Shown: positions 45,226-60,391 of the stretch, piece after piece
Layout of the letters: the number at the start of each line of letters is the position of its first letter
Position numbering within the stretch: position 1 is the stretch's first letter
DNA from: Rutidosis leptorrhynchoides
Taxonomy: Eukaryota > Streptophyta > Magnoliopsida > Asterales > Asteraceae
Assembly (NCBI RefSeq): GCF_046630445.1
Contig: NC_092335.1
Span: 35,180,501-35,244,500 of the forward strand
Reading direction: 5' to 3'
DNA length: 64,000 nt
Notes under the pieces: model-generated
The model's input: the letters and a program-made list of their open reading frames with translations, nothing else
Databases searched by the model: none
Told to the model about the DNA's origin: nothing
Translations under genes and position numbers: made by a program

Positions 45226-47238
45226 TAGGGATCCATCACTTCATTTGATTTAGATTGTGTTCATATTTGTTTGATTGAAGTAAAGTTTGTAGCTTTAGTT
45301 GTAAATAGGACTTGTATTTGTGTTAAGACTAAGGATATGATGTAACCTTGGTTCATCATCCATCTAAGACTCTTAAATGAGTTGTGTTCTTACTTGGTCT
45401 TAACATATTGTGTGTTAATGGTTGAATCTTGGTCAAGGTGATGCTAACCCATCAATGAGTTGTACACTTGAAGCTACAAGCATCAAGGATGAGAACCGTG
45501 ATGAGCATCAAGCACCAAGAACCCCACCGGAGCATTTGTTTACTGTTTTTTAGGATCTTATCAGATTCCTGGACTTCTGTAAAATAGATTTTCAGTTAGT
45601 TCATTTCGAGTAGATGAATTTTCGTTTAGACCTCGTCTTAATCCGATATACGGTTTAGGATTTATAGCCTTCCGAAAGTCACTACGCCTTTGTAACGTTG
45701 TGTTGAAATTTCTGACCTACTCGCACTTAAACTGTTGCCATGGTCAAATGAAGAAGTGTTAGGTTCTGAAAATTGGTCAGCGGTTAGAGAACTCACATAC
45801 GGAGCCATAGCCACTGACTACGCATCTTTTCGATTTGTATAAAGGTCGTAACAGCTATCCGAAGTCAGCCTTTTGTTTCGATATCTATTCTTGTTAAACT
45901 TACCTTAGTATTGATGAATGATGATGATAATGATGACGTCGATGATGACACTTAAACATAATTTATTCACTTTTAAACTTATTGGGACAACATACTGACC
46001 TAGTGACCATTGACTTAGGTTGACGACCTTTCGGACCGACTTACTACCTGCATACGTTTCATATCGACCTTTACTGTTTATTCACTGTGAGTTATAGCTT
46101 CCCTTTTTACTTATTCTATTTTTGGGACTGAGAATATATGCGCTTTTTATGTTTTACTTACTTGACACGAGAACTTAAACTTTACATATATGTGGGTTAT
46201 ATAACGGCATAAACTTTCTGAAAGGACCCGTCCTAATCCATCCGGACAAAGTCTATATCGATTACAAACGATTCACAATAGTTGGTTACATCGCGAGGTA
46301 CTTGACCTCTATATGATACATTTTACAAACATTGCATTCGTTTTTAAAAGGCAAACTTTCATTACATCGAAAGTTGACAGGCATGCATACCATTTCATAA
46401 TATATCCAACTATAATTGACTTGATAATAATCTTGATGAACTCAACGACTCGAATGCAACGTCTTTTGAAATATGCCATGAATGACTCCAAGTAATATCT
46501 ATAAAATGAGAAAATACACAGCGGAAGATTTCTTTCGTACCTGAGAATAAACATGCTTTAAAGTGTCAACCAAAAGGTTGGTGAGTTCATTAGTTTAACT
46601 TAAACAATCGTTTCCATCATTTTAATAGACCACAAGATTTCAGATTTTCATTTCTCATAAACATACGTCCCATGCATAGAGACAAAAATATCATTCATAT
46701 GGATTGAACACCTGGTAACCGACATTAACAATATGCATATATAAGAATATCCCCATCATTCCGGGATCCTCCTTAGGACATGACATAAATTTCGAAGTAC
46801 TAAAATATCCGGTACTTTGGATGGGGCTTGTTGGGCCCGATAGATCTATTTTTAGGATTCGCGTCAATTAGGGTGTCTGTTCCCTAATTCTTAGATTACC
46901 AGACTGAAAAGGGGCATATTCGGTTTAATAATCCAACCATAGAATGTAGTTTCGATTACTTGTGTCTATTTCGTAAAGCATTTATAAAAGCAGTGCATGT
47001 ATTCTCAGTCCCAAAAATATATATTGCAAAAGCACTTAAAAAGGGAGCAAATGAAACTCACGATACTGTATTTTGTAGTAAAAATACATATGACGTCATT
47101 GAACAACGCAGGGTTGGCCTCAGATTCACGAACCTATATCATTTGTATATTTATTAATATACATTATTGAAATCGAACAAATATATATGTCTTTATTATT
47201 AGTGATATAATTTTTATGTTGATAATTTATATGTATGT

Positions 47239-47339
<101 letters not shown>

Positions 47340-47427
47340 GTAGTTAAGTTTTGTATTAAATATATATGTATATATATTTATATATCTATATTTACTTTAT
47401 AAATATCTATTGTTTGTTAACTTAATG

Positions 47428-47496
<69 letters not shown>

Positions 47497-47525
47497 TTCA
47501 TAATAATAATAATAATAATATTCAT
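47428..47525. repeat. TAA microsatellite, left LARD LTR
   Basis: (TAA)n with two ATTCAT interruptions. The right LTR has a purer array at 55181-55270. Confidence 0.9.
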
Positions 47526-47671
47526 AACTTTAATTCTAGTGCTAACAATCATTATCATACTAATAATGATAATAACATAATTAATAGTAATAATAAAAAT
47601 AATGATAATAATAATAAATAGATAAATAAGCTACCTTAAGAAAAATCCTTTTAAAAAGAAAACTGCCCCAA

Positions 47672-47736
47672 GCAAGGATTGAACCCGAGACCTCTCGAAA
47701 ACCCACACACTCCCTAAACCGTCTGCACCATCTTGC
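47672..47736 (-). ncRNA. tRNA-like segment in LARD LTR (left)
   Basis: The minus strand, which is the element's sense strand, reads an A-box match TGGTGCAGACG, then 33 nt, then a B-box match GGTTCAATCC, enclosed by GCAAG...CTTGC that can pair as an acceptor stem. Total is about 65 nt. Stem pairing for a full cloverleaf is poor, so it is a tRNA-derived or SINE-derived Pol III promoter remnant and not a working tRNA gene. Confidence 0.5.
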
Positions 47737-49994
47737 TTTTCTGATTATTATTACATCCCATAAATATATAACCCGTTATTTTATCCTCTTTATCTTCTTC
47801 TTCTTCCCAACACATAATCGACCAACCAAGATCAACTTAATACAAAATGGTTTTTGATATATCAACATATATTACTGACTAATCAGAATGAATCAATTGT
47901 TTATATTAATTGAAAAAAAAAATATAAAAAATGTAAAAAAGCTGTTACTGTCACGGCTAAAAAAAAAATTTTGATTTTTGTAATCGAGGTTGTTTTAGCT
48001 CTAGATTCCTACACGAAATATGTTTTAAACCTTTCCCATAATCTTTATCCATCCTCAATTCCTCTTAATTCATAGCACAGAACTCGAATTTGGATGAAGA
48101 ACATTGTTTGACTTTTGCAATCGAAACCTTTGACTCCACAATTTGAATTCGATACAAAACATTGAGCTTTGAAACTTTACATAAAGTTTAAGTGTAAGAT
48201 TTATAACAGTTTTGCATTTATAGATTTTGAAAAACAAAACGAAATCGAGATTTTGATATTTTACCCAAGAACAGAGATATTTAAATTGTTTTATAAATTT
48301 TTGAATTAAATTTCTCAGATGATACAGATATAAATTGTGATTTGATATTGGTAGTGTGGAATTCGAATAACTTCTTAACATTTTGAGAAAAATGAATTGT
48401 TATATAATGATACACGACAGATAACTATCAGATACAAAAAAAAAAATAATAAAAAAATAAAAAATAAATAAAAGGAGAAAGAGATGGGTAACGGGTTTTG
48501 GATGCTTATATCATCGATCGTACAACTCAGGAGACAGAAACAAAATTTAGCAACAAGTTGTAAATTGCTTTACATTGAATGATCACCTTTTTCTGATTTT
48601 TTTAATATAAATTATATAATTAGTTTTTAATTAATTAATAAATATATATTAGAAATAATAATAATAATAATACTAATTAAAATACTGATTTGTACTAATA
48701 GAATTATTAATAATAAGAATGTAAATTTTTATTAATGATATTACTAATAGATTGTATTATTTTCTAATAATAATAACTATAATAATATTAATGATATTAA
48801 TAATACTAATATTTATAAGGACAATAATAATAATAAATATCTATTAATAATAACTAAAGTTGTAATCTTACTACCAATTATGATATCAATAATATTAATA
48901 ATAATATAACAAATCAGTTGTATCAAATTTCATAATTAGGTAATATACACAATAATGATGATAACACTGATATTAATATTAAATACCTTTCCAAATAATA
49001 ATAATAATACGATTTGTAAAGATGAAAAATTAAATGCGTTAAATTTCATATCTATATATTTTTATTGAAAATAATAATATTAACACTACTGATATTAGTA
49101 TTAATATCCGTATTGATAATAACAATGAAGGTACTCATAATGATATGAACATAACAATTATGTTTTAATTTATTATTTATTATTAAATATATAATATTTA
49201 CTAATCATATACTATATAACCAGTATTGAATGTTTAATACAATATATATGATCATCAATTATTCTTCAAAATCATATTTACACAAATATATATATACATA
49301 TTTATCTTAATAGTAATTTAATTATTCTATATAATACTTTTACATTTTTAGTTCAATTAATTATATTGTGTTTTATTAATTCAAATTATTAAGTATTCTT
49401 TATATTTATTTTTACAAAATAAATATATACAAACAATTGTTCGTGAATTGTCGAGCACGGTCAACGGGTAATTGATTATATGAATACAATTCTAAAAACT
49501 TTAAGACCCAATAAAACATACTTTGCTTATCGTGTCGAAATCAAATAAAATTCAAGTTTAAATTTGATCGGAAATTCCCGGGTCATCACAGTACCTACCC
49601 GTTAAAGAAATTTCGTCCCGAAATTTGAGTGGGATGGTCATGGCTAACAATAAAAATGTTTTCATGACGAATGTGAGTTGATAAATAGAGTTTTATCATT
49701 ATTGATTAATATGAATAAAACGATTCGTTTATGTGAAGCGTACGAATGAAGTTATCATAAAATAGTGAAATGAGAAAGACAAGTTTCATCATAACTTTTG
49801 ACTAGTCATGGTTGAATTTAGAAGATATGGTGCGTCATAGCTTTTGACGTAGAGGGTTGAATCCCAGAATTCAAGGGATTTAAAGAAAATCTTAGAAATC
49901 TAAAAGATTTGATTTCTCTGGCGAATAAGGAAATTAAGAGCTCTTATAATTAAATACGGTGATCTGTCTCGATTACTTTGTCTGATATTTCCAT

Positions 49995-50002
49995 TATAAA
50001 TT
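49995..50002 (+). promoter_or_regulatory. TATA-like box of the antisense small ORF, copy 2
   Basis: TATAAATT in CCATTATAAATTAGGC, about 77 nt before the ORF start. It is matched at 1903-1910 in copy 1. Confidence 0.4.
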
Positions 50003-50078
50003 AGGCTTTTCCCATTCCATTATTTTCATCATTCCTATACTTTCCTTCTTGTTTCATACATCCAAAAGATTCTGAAAA

Positions 50079-50252
50079 ATGCTTAATCCAGTTCTGATCC
50101 TTGTCCTCATTCTTATTATCGCAACAATCATTCTCCTTTTCCAACTCCCACCAGAGGAATCTACCTTTTTCTACTTCGCCCTTGGGTTTATAATGTTTTT
50201 AATTCTCCCGTGTCTTTATGTTGCGTTAAACATTGATATACACGGTTTGTAA
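50079..50252 (+). CDS. 57-aa hydrophobic ORF antisense to LARD copy 2
   Basis: ATG at 50079, stop at 50250-50252. The product begins MLNPVLILVLILIIATIILL, continues FQLPPEESTFFYF and ends CLYVALNIDIHGL, giving two hydrophobic segments around a charged LPPEE turn. The partner at 1656-1829 has the same length, start and stop with many conservative replacements (I/L, V/I, F/Y). A TATA-like box lies at 49995-50002 and the leader between is also alike. No family is recognised; it looks like a small membrane protein if translated. It could instead be an ORF kept by chance in two copies. Confidence 0.5.
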   Translation: MLNPVLILVLILIIATIILLFQLPPEESTFFYFALGFIMFLILPCLYVALNIDIHGL

Positions 50253-50699
50253 TTTATGTGTTGTTATCGGGCTTTATATTCTCACTTATATTTCAAAGCT
50301 CTATGCTTTTGTTTTCTCTTCCCGACTTCAAGTCAAACGAATAATAGTCCAGAATTTGTAGATATAGAGTTTCGAATGATTATAATGTTCTAAGCAGGAA
50401 GAAACGTGATAGCACAGTTTGATTTGTCAAATTACCAGAATCACTGAGAATAGAACTACCAAGAATATATTTTCTTGATATGTCCGAAGGTGAAGTAGAA
50501 CGAATGAGTCGTGTAACCTGGCACATGATGACATTATGATCTGTGAATCATCACGTTCCATTAGAAACTCAGCATGACTTACTGTAATATAATCACGTTG
50601 ATCAAGTGTCATTATATTATACTAACTCATGCATCAGTTCCCAACATTACTTCAAAAACATTCATATTTTAAGTTCGAAAGTTTACAGAATATAGAAAC

Positions 50700-51300
50700 T
50701 AACAGTTTCTATATGATGTAACACTGATAGCACAAAAAGATAAATGATTTCAGATAAGAATAGTTATGAAGATATCTTCAGAAATATGGAGGATATTTAT
50801 AAATGGATATACGATGATATCTTGGAATTTCTAATATCGATGGATGATGAAGGAGATTTATCCGTAAGGGTTTAGATTCGGAAGCAAGGTATTCGCTAAA
50901 GATTTCATCAGAAACAGAATCATTTGGATTCTTTGAAGTCAAACTTATTCCTTGTGATTTGTCCATGGCTTCTTTCATAGTTTCGCATGATCCGATTTTC
51001 GGTACTAAATTTTCTATTGAATGTTTCCAATATAATGTTACACAGGAAGCACGAAGAGGTATATAATTTCGGACGAGAATATTTATGAAAATATTCTCGG
51101 AAATATCGAAGATATTGATGATGATATTTTGGAATTTCTAAGTTCGATGGTTGATGGAGAAAGATTTTCCGCCAGATTTTAACATGACTTCGGAGCAAGA
51201 TATTCTCTAAAGATTTCAACGGATCTAGATTTATCTGGGTTCTATGAATTTAGGGTATGTTACTTGTATTTCTCCTTGGTTTCCTTTATGGTTAGCTCAA
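50700..51300 (-). repeat. Internal direct repeat of about 300 bp in LARD copy 2
   Basis: Segments 50700-51000 and 51010-51300 resemble each other on the minus strand. Both have the TTTAG-GAATA-CTTGCT, TTAGAAATTCCAA-ATATCATC and GTGTTACAT-ATA blocks, and the first encodes the MKEAMDKSQ peptide (50778-50978). Copy 1 shows one unit (about 905-1200) in the part available. Confidence 0.6.
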
Positions 51301-52230
51301 TCCGTTTTCCAGTTCCAACGTTTCTGAGCTTTTCCAACATACTATTCTTTATCATCAAATTTCCGACGACTAAGGTCGTTTACGATTGCCTACAGTTTCT
51401 GCTGCTTCATTCAGCTTTTTCAACATACAGAGTATCGATTCGTAAACTGGGTACCTTTTCAAAATTTTTGAATTGAAGGTCGTAATTCTAGGAGATAATT
51501 ATTATATATACAATTGTTGATGTAGATATGATGTGAGTTTTCAAAGTACTGATTGGCGATTCCTCTACATTTACTGCTACCATATCTGAATCATTGGTTA
51601 TCGTTCTGAGATGATTTCAAGATAATTGTGTTTTTAGATGATTAAACGCTGACGGCAATATGGTGGAATATAACAGGTTCTCCGATAATAATAAAAGAGT
51701 ACACATATAAATCAAGGTTATAATAAGGTTGTTTTGAACGAAAAATCAAAGTTGACTTGCTGGAGCTGTGACAAAATTTGCTAATTCAGAAAGGGATTGC
51801 AAAGTTATTTTGGGTAATAATAACACAAAAAAATTAGCATGGCTATGTTTTAAATGTTTACTCAGTTGCCTAGAGTTTCTCAGGTGAAAAGTTATATGCA
51901 TCAATCTTTTCTTCCGTAGAAGAAATGCGGCTGGTTTATCCTCTCGATTGAGGTGTTTTCAAGAATTACGAAAGGTTTGGACGCAGATTGTAATCGTCAA
52001 GATACAAATGAGGTTTTAGGGTGGAATCAAGTGGCAAACTTGAAGATTTGTTTAGTTTCATATGTTATAATTAATATTTTAATTCATTTTAATTGTCCAA
52101 TGTTGGTAGTCCTCGATTAATAGTCCGCGGTTAGCAATTCAACAATTTATATATAATTTAATATATAATATTCGAATTAATCAATACGTGTCGTGACCCG
52201 TATTCGTCTCAGACTCGATCACAACTCAAA

Positions 52231-52231
<1 letters not shown>

Positions 52232-52293
<62 letters not shown>
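52232..52293. repeat. TA microsatellite in LARD interior
   Basis: Pure (TA)n of about 60 bp. Confidence 0.9.
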
Positions 52294-52295
<2 letters not shown>

Positions 52296-52984
52296 TGGGT
52301 CGATATGATATGTCAAAACATTGTATACGTGTCCCGATATTTAAAATACGTAAATAACAGAATGACGATAAATAAAGTGCGTAAAATAAATAACATAAAT
52401 TAAATGACGATAAATAAAATTGCGAGAATGTAAATTGCGATAATTAAATTGTGATAAATAAAATGTAACCAGTTAGCTAGGAACAGTTAGCTAGGATCTT
52501 GTTAGCGTGATTTCTTAACAAAATTTCATATTGTTAATTAGTCTGTTTCTAATCAATTTTTATTGTGTTCATTATTTCTTCATTATGCCACTTGTTGGAT
52601 TCTGATAAATCAAAATCCAAATTTGAAATTGGATGAATATGGTTATTCTGTGGTGAACGAATTTGTATATCGGTGGATGTAAATATGATAGTAAATGACT
52701 GTTGAATCAAATTCGAAGAACGTACAATGTAACTTATTAATGTGAAATTTTTAAATATTCCTCGGGTATTACCTACCCGTTAAAATATTCTCACCATTAA
52801 CAGTTTGTACAAGAGAATTTTTAATTACAATCTTTATGAAAACGTATATACATATATATTTTCTTCAGATGTATTCATGGATTTAATAAGTTAACATGAT
52901 ATTAAACTCATTTGCTTTTCGGTTGGAACTAGAATAAATAATCTCTAAAACTTTAGAGATTACATATTCGTCATGTCGAACGAA

Positions 52985-53541
52985 GATAAATGAGGTAGAA
53001 CGATACGTAGAACGAAGATCATACTCAAAGTACAACCGACGATATTGAAGCATGGATTTTTGATGGTACTGGTACTGTTATTGATGGTACTGTTGGTGCC
53101 GGTGATGTTGCTGAAGCTGGTACATTTTGCACCATATTCTCCGAATTGATTATTCGAGCGCGAAGTTCGTTGACTTATTACTCCAGGATGATTGTCGGTC
53201 AGAACGAGCGGATGAATAAGGTTTAGAATTATGGATAGAATATGATCTTGTCGAGTTACCCTGGAAATGAGACTAAAAATGGTGTCTCGAACAGGTTCGG
53301 TAAAAGCTTCAGGTTCATTGTGAGGTGAATTCGGTTGGTGGAAGGGATTGCCTTCTGCGCATTTCCATTAATTAAGTCGACTACGAACCCATCAGATGAA
53401 TTGATAATGGCTGATTGGTTGATTCATGCCGATGACGCTATTTTCGGAGCTTAGATGAACATCTATGTCGGAATAGCTGTCGGAATAACTATCGGAATAG
53501 CTATTGGAATCTGAGGGACTCGAACTGGTTGCAGTATTCAT
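52985..53541 (-). pseudogene. Gag N-terminal relic in LARD copy 2
   Basis: On the minus strand, about 430 nt from the primer site, an ATG at 53541 opens MNTATSSSPSDSNSYSDS. This is a Ser/Asp-rich start of the kind seen in gypsy gag proteins. Further on come a block reading RDTIFSLISRVTRQDHILS and one reading RSNNQFGEYGAKCTS-like or, in another frame, MVQNVPASATSPAP. It is a broken fossil and the rest of gag and pol is absent. Confidence 0.4.
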
Positions 53542-53959
53542 CTCGTACGATCAGATGAAGGATTTTCGATAAGAAATAGATTATAGGATGTAGATTAGTA
53601 CCCTGCAATACATAATTTACACATGCATATATAGTACTAAAATCCCATAAGTTACGGAGGAATCTACGGGAGTTGTCAAGCAAAGTTACAGTAACAGATA
53701 TGCTAAGATATGAATTAGCAGATACACTAAGATACGAATTTTGTCTATACACTATTCATGCAATCATTGCAGTAATATGTGTCTAGACTAAGAATGATAA
53801 GCAGGTAATTTCCTAAGGATGATAAACAGATGATTTCTGACAAAAATGATAAGCAAAACTTTTGACATGCAGACACGGTCGAAGTCCAGACTTTCTAAAG
53901 CATCCTAATGACTATCAGTTAAGCACACTAATGCAAGACCTGGTTCACTAAGACCACCG

Positions 53960-53971
53960 CTCTGATACCAA
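53960..53971 (-). other. Primer-binding site of LARD copy 2
   Basis: The minus strand reads TGGTATCAGAGC right after the 5' LTR, matching the initiator-Met tRNA 3' end. Confidence 0.85.
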
Positions 53972-53972
53972 C

Positions 53973-57338
<3,366 letters not shown>

Positions 57339-58204
57339 CTTTCCCCTTAGCACGGTAACGTTTAATCATTGGTTTTTGAACCGTGAACGCGAATATTAGA
57401 TATGGATCCATAGGGTTTGACAACCCCACTTGGGCTAGTCGCGCTAGCATTTAACGGTTGTTTGATACTTTGAGAACATACGCACTCGCCAAGTGTACTT
57501 TTAGGGGGTATTACTATTACGTTAAGTTAGTTACCGGGTGCCCACGGATAAGTATATACTTTTCATACTGTTTTGAATACGATAACTCGTGGTCTACATT
57601 ACTTTACTGATTACAAACTATAGCTCACCAACATTCGTGTTGACTTTTAAGCGTGTATTTCTCAGGTGCTTAGATGATGTTGCTTCCGCTGTTAGACTTG
57701 CTGTCTTGGTGTTATAGACTTGCTGTTATGGACCTGCTGTGTTAGATTTCTGCTGCATTACTTAGAGATGTCTCAATCATGAAACTTTTATCTTGCATTC
57801 GTAACTTATGTTATTTTCAAATAGTGACTTTGTAACGACCTTTGTATCACGTTATCTTTTGTAAATGCTATCTTTTTATGAATGCAAAAATGGTTTTCAA
57901 ACAGCATGTAGTATTTGACCGTGTAAAGATCCTGTTGTTGACGAATCGTACACGATGGTTTTGTACGGGGCGTCTGATATCGGCTAAAAAGTCACGTTTT
58001 CACCCCGGTATTAAGGCCCAAAAACAAGAAAGATTCTAACTCTATCGGCAAAATACCCACTTCGTCGGTTAGAATTGAAGAACAAGTAATTACGAAGGCG
58101 GTGCAAAAAGAATCAAGAGAATCGGAGCTAAAACGAAGATTCTAGAGCGAAAACGGTGAAAGACAAGAAATCAAGTTACGATCCAAGGAATCAAGGCTGA
58201 CCAG

Positions 58205-58345
58205 CAAGCCATACGGCCTGCCATACGGCCTGCCATATGGCCTGCCAGTATGGAAACGGCCTGCCATATACGTGCCACCACACGAGCCACCATACGGCCT
58301 GCCAAAAAACGGGCTGCCATACGCCCTGCCAGGCGTATGCTGGCA
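58205..58345. repeat. CATACGGCCTGC motif array upstream of the Athila TATA box
   Basis: About seven copies and variants of CATACGGCCTGC or CATATGGCCTGC in 140 bp, ending just before the TATA box at 58356. Far more GC-rich than its surroundings. Confidence 0.85.
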
Positions 58346-58355
58346 AATTCCAAGT

Positions 58356-58365
58356 CTATTTAAAG
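58356..58365 (+). promoter_or_regulatory. TATA box of the Athila LTR
   Basis: CTATTTAAAG, followed about 30 bp downstream by a CA/TC-rich probable start region (CATTCCAACACACAC). Confidence 0.6.
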
Positions 58366-59941
58366 GATCTTTTTCATTCATTCCAACACACACTTCAATT
58401 CACTTCTTTCTCTCTCTTGTACAATATTAGTCATACTTTCAAGGCCTTCTCACCTCCAAGCGGGAAATTAAGTACCCGGAGGCGAACGTTGAAGATTGTA
58501 TTAGGAGCGGTCTGGAGTCTTGAAGTTGTCACTTTTGTATTCAGAACTCGTTTAATCTACTGGTACTTCTATCCTTTATCTTATATAATGTTTTATGATA
58601 TTATTACCATGATTAGTGAGTAGTTATCTTTAGTGTATGCTATGATGTAAGCAGTTATAATGCCAAAATAATATTATGGTCTGTGTATGTTGTCGAAATG
58701 CTTTCCGATTATGCTTTAAACTCAATCGCTTTTCCAACTAATAGAACGTAGTTATAGGCTCTGTTATTGGGAAGTTGCGAACCCCGATTCAGAGTACACT
58801 ATCTGTGTCACCCCTTGGTAAGAGAAGTCTCTCGGATACAACGTAAGATCGACCGAGGCACACCGGTTGTAGTAAGTCTATCGAGCTTTGGATTCTGCCT
58901 GAGGACTCTTTCGTAGTGAAACATCTGACTAGGCCCCTAGTACATTGTCGGTCCTAGACCATGCTAGTGTAGTCACCAAGCATATAAACTTCGTACGTGC
59001 ACGCTGAAACACATCGGTTGTTGTAAGCTGTATCTCTGATAAGTAAGGCCATGGAACACGGTTAGTGTTGACCAGTACACTGCACCATAACGCAATCTCA
59101 AGTATTGCACCCCGCTTGAGGGATTCTTAGTTAATTAAGGAACTGTTTGTTTAGACACATAAAGGATTGGACCGTTAGGATAACCGAACGTGTTCATGGA
59201 AGTCAGACTTGACTTGGCCATGGTGTTCTTATGGTTGAACTCTTTTTAAGGGCCTAACTATCTTTTACCAATCATTAACGAAAGCATTGAGGCACATCAC
59301 GTCTCTCGGATATGGTAAACCATGTATTCTATTATGCTTAAGAAAGTTTAGACCATTTTGGAATGTTAATACGTCACCCAACCGAGTCGCTCAATTGGAT
59401 GAGCCGTCTGAACGTGTATGCCTGTAGTCAGACTGCACGGGCGTCGGGGGTAAGGGACGTTGCTGTCTATTCAGAATCTTCAAGCCTAACGCAGTACCCA
59501 GTGACATGTCTTATGACAGGGGAGTTTAGGACCAGCGTAATGAATACAAGGCCTCTGCCTATTCATAAGCCAGCATTCCATAATCTCGGCAGAATAACTG
59601 ATGAAGTCATAGTATGCACTTACTTTAACCTTATCTGAATTACAAATTTTATCGCATTTACTTTATCTATCTTATAAATTAGAAAATCCCAAAACAAATA
59701 TTCACTACTCCCTAACTATCTTAGGCTACAATATAGGTTCGATGTTACTGATATCTCAAAAATACGACTTTAGGTCATACTTCCCTTACTTATAAGGAGT
59801 AGTAAGATTTAGGCCCAGCTATATATAAATTTAAAACAGTACCCTCTCCCACGAGTGGCTGATCCTGGTGAGCCACGGCCTAACGACACCGCCCAAATAA
59901 AAACCGTCCGTTTCGGCCATATCAAGAGACCTACTAGTTTT

Positions 59942-59959
59942 TGGCGCCGCTGCCGGGGA
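59942..59959 (+). other. Athila primer-binding site
   Basis: TGGCGCCGCTGCCGGGGA is complementary to tRNA-Asp type 3' ends with one difference, as in Athila elements. Confidence 0.85.
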
Positions 59960-60204
59960 ACTGGTATCAGGCAATACTGATCTCTATTAAACTTATTAAC
60001 AAGCATTTAGTGGTTTCTAAGAAAGACAATTATACACGGACTTGGTTATTGGATTTTCCGAACAGTCGCCAATTATATTGGGACCAAAAGGATCCTGCCT
60101 CTCCGTAGTCAGCCTGGCCACTTGGTTTGTTGAATAGTTTGTGCGAAACTTTGTTACCGAAATACCAGGGAATCAGTAGCCAGAACCAAAAACATATTCC
60201 ACCA

Positions 60205-60345
60205 TAGGATAGTTAGTTAATTAGATTAGATTACTTTAGATTACTCTAGTTTACCTTAGATTAGACCACCTTAGATTACCTTAGATTACCTTAGATTAAA
60301 TTAGATTACCTTAGAATTAGATTAGTTTAGATTAGCTTATTATAA
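60205..60345 (+). repeat. TTAGATTACC decamer repeat in the Athila leader
   Basis: About ten or more degenerate copies of TTAGATTACC/TTAGATTA in 140 bp between primer site and gag. Not telomeric (no TTTAGGG). Confidence 0.8.
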
Positions 60346-60391
60346 TTTAGCTTATTTGCGAAAATTAAAAACAAAAAGGCATACCTAGTGT

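Larger units (their letters stand above)
57975..59924 (+). repeat. 5' LTR of the Athila element
   Basis: 1950 bp. A TATA-type box CTATTTAAAG at 58356-58365 follows a GC-rich motif array. The 3' border is chosen by the terminal inverted repeat and lies 17 bp before the primer site. Confidence 0.7.

Noticed and set aside
47672-47736. Functional tRNA gene
   Set aside because: A and B boxes and a short terminal stem are present, but other stems do not pair well and the length is short. It is kept only as a tRNA-like promoter remnant.
48070-48381. 103-residue ORF conserved in both LARD LTRs (also 55819-56130)
   Set aside because: The two LTRs are nearly identical over their whole length, so identity here carries no information on coding.
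58142-58623. ORFs rich in GRPYG or ACQ repeats
   Set aside because: They are readings of the CATACGGCCTGC array in the Athila LTR.
60205-60345. Interstitial telomere repeats
   Set aside because: The unit is TTAGATTACC, not TTTAGGG.
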